From Pseudomonadota bacterium (lineage in GTDB: Bacteria > Desulfobacterota > Anaeroferrophillalia > Anaeroferrophillales > Tharpellaceae), in NCBI GenBank assembly GCA_015486445.1, contig WFRT01000292.1:1-6526 (forward strand): 6,526 bases of DNA, read 5' to 3'. This document shows positions 5,503 to 6,526 of this stretch, one piece after another. Within the stretch, counting starts at the first letter, position 1, and the number at the start of each line of letters is the position of its first letter. The translations under genes and the position numbers were made by a program. The notes under the pieces are model-generated. The model searched no databases. It worked only from the letters and a program-made list of their open reading frames with translations, and was not told where the DNA came from.

Positions 5503-6526
5503 AATCATTCCTCAGGCAGGCCTTCACCCCGCAGATGCTGGTTTGCTTTCTGATGGGATTTTCCTGCGGCCTGCCCCTGCTGTTGACGATTACCGTTCTC
5601 CAGGCCCGGATGCAGGAAGTCGGGGTCGACATCAAGGTTATCGGGCTTTTTTCCCTGGTCGGCCTGCCCTATACCCTGAAGTTTCTCTGGGCCCCGGTGA
5701 TGGACCGCTACACCCTGCCGCTGCTCGGCCGGCGCCGGGGCTGGCTGCTGCTTTTCCAACTCCTGCTGACCCTGGCAATCGCCGGGCTGGGGCTGGTCAA
5801 TCCGAAGGTCGATCCCGCCCTCTGCGCCCTGGTCGCCGCTTTTGTCACCTTCTTTTCCGCCTCCCAGGACATTGTCGTCGACGCCTACCGGCGCGAGGAT
5901 CTGACCGACCGCGAACTGGGACTCGGCTCCTCTCTCTACGTCAACGGCTACCGGGTGGGGATGCTGGCGGCGGGTTCCGGTGGGCTGATCCTGGCCGACC
6001 ACATCCCCTTCGACCGGGTCTACCTGGTGATGGCGGGATTGATGCTGGTCGGCATCCTGACCACCTTGAAGGCCCGCGAACCGGCCCTGGAAAAGGGCAC
6101 CCCGACCACCTTCGGGGAAGCGGTGATCGGTCCTTTTGTCGACTATTTCAGCCGTCCCGGGGCCCTTCTGCTCCTGCTTTTCATTCTTTTCTACAAGATC
6201 GGCGACCAGATGGCGACGACCATGACGATGCCGTTCTATCTCGAGCTGGGATTTACGAAAACCGAGATCGGTACGGTGGTCAAACTCTTCGGCTTCTGGG
6301 CCACGATCTCCGGCGGCCTGGTCGGCGGGGTGCTGATGCTGCGCCTGGGGATCTACCGCTCTCTCTGGATTTTCGGCATTCTCCAGGGGATCGCGACCCT
6401 GGGCTTTGCCGTGCTCGCCCATTACGGGGAACCCTCACTGCCGGGCCTGGCCGCGGTGATCGCCGGGGAAAACTTTTCCGGCGGCATGGGCACCGCCGCC
6501 TACGTCGCTTTCATGGCGGCCCTGAC
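5499..6526 (+). CDS. ampG: AmpG-type muropeptide permease, major facilitator superfamily (3' partial)
   Basis: The frame starts at TTG 5499, overlaps the preceding stop (TTGA), and stays open to the window edge: 342 full codons, with the end missing. AmpG imports GlcNAc-anhydroMurNAc peptides across the inner membrane for cell-wall recycling. The N terminus is characteristic: CFLMGFSCGLPLLLT (16-30), LFSLVGLPYTLKFLWAPVMDRY (about 50-71), LGRRRGW (76-82) as the cytoplasmic loop, and FFSASQDIVVDAYRRE (118-133). Many hydrophobic segments are visible, roughly eight or nine in the part seen, with a central loop near residues 195-210 (AREPALEKGTPTTFGEA). Such motif conservation makes the family assignment strong; exact substrate is inferred. 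It sits last in the visible operon behind the sulfur-carrier and E1 genes, with no obvious functional link. A neighbouring minus-strand frame here is Gln/Gly-rich and is a shadow of this gene. Confidence 0.9.
   Translation, partial: MKSFLRQAFTPQMLVCFLMGFSCGLPLLLTITVLQARMQEVGVDIKVIGLFSLVGLPYTLKFLWAPVMDRYTLPLLGRRRGWLLLFQLLLTLAIAGLGLVNPKVDPALCALVAAFVTFFSASQDIVVDAYRREDLTDRELGLGSSLYVNGYRVGMLAAGSGGLILADHIPFDRVYLVMAGLMLVGILTTLKAREPALEKGTPTTFGEAVIGPFVDYFSRPGALLLLLFILFYKIGDQMATTMTMPFYLELGFTKTEIGTVVKLFGFWATISGGLVGGVLMLRLGIYRSLWIFGILQGIATLGFAVLAHYGEPSLPGLAAVIAGENFSGGMGTAAYVAFMAAL

Noticed and set aside
5505..6422. Long minus-strand frame, about 305 residues
   Set aside because: Its translation is dominated by Gln, Gly, Asp and Pro without any fold signal, and it lies opposite the AmpG-like gene, whose translation matches a well-known family.

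Overview
The window looks like chromosomal DNA (about 55-60 % GC by eye) of an anaerobic deltaproteobacterium in the Desulfuromonadota/Desulfobacterota range. Three things point that way: an IPTL-CTERM-type surface protein, a long KamA-family aminomutase, and an intergenic palindromic repeat of a style I associate with that group. This assignment is an inference from gene types and from recalled repeat style. There is no marker gene here to prove it.

Left part (1-2040): the 3' two thirds or so of a large exported protein. It ends in a DUF11-like domain and a C-terminal sorting tail (VPTL..., hydrophobic stretch, Arg/Lys tail). A strong two-way terminator follows, shared with a tRNA-Gly(CCC) gene arriving from the opposite strand, which has its own near-consensus promoter. 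Middle (2041-4043): an AT-rich promoter region with operator-like repeats leads into a 610-residue radical-SAM, PLP-dependent aminomutase. The [4Fe-4S] cysteines, the PLP lysine and the substrate alpha-carboxylate arginine are all visible. The two aspartates that select lysine in lysine 2,3-aminomutase are replaced by Lys and Asn, the pair reported for glutamate 2,3-aminomutase, so the likely product is beta-glutamate, a compatible solute.

Intergenic block (4042-4393): a 187-bp element with inverted ends that begins inside the aminomutase stop codon. It carries two copies of a 20-bp sequence, each placed after a different GC-rich hairpin. A 165-bp leader with no evident gene follows.

Right part (4394-6526): three tightly packed plus-strand genes with 4-bp overlaps and GGAG ribosome sites. 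They encode a MoaD/ThiS-type sulfur-carrier protein ending in Gly-Gly-Gly, a zinc-less E1-like adenylyltransferase (ThiF/MoeB/HesA family) that should activate it, and an AmpG-type muropeptide permease that runs off the window. The first two resemble the carrier/activator pair often found beside tungsten aldehyde:ferredoxin oxidoreductase genes, but no such enzyme is encoded in this window.
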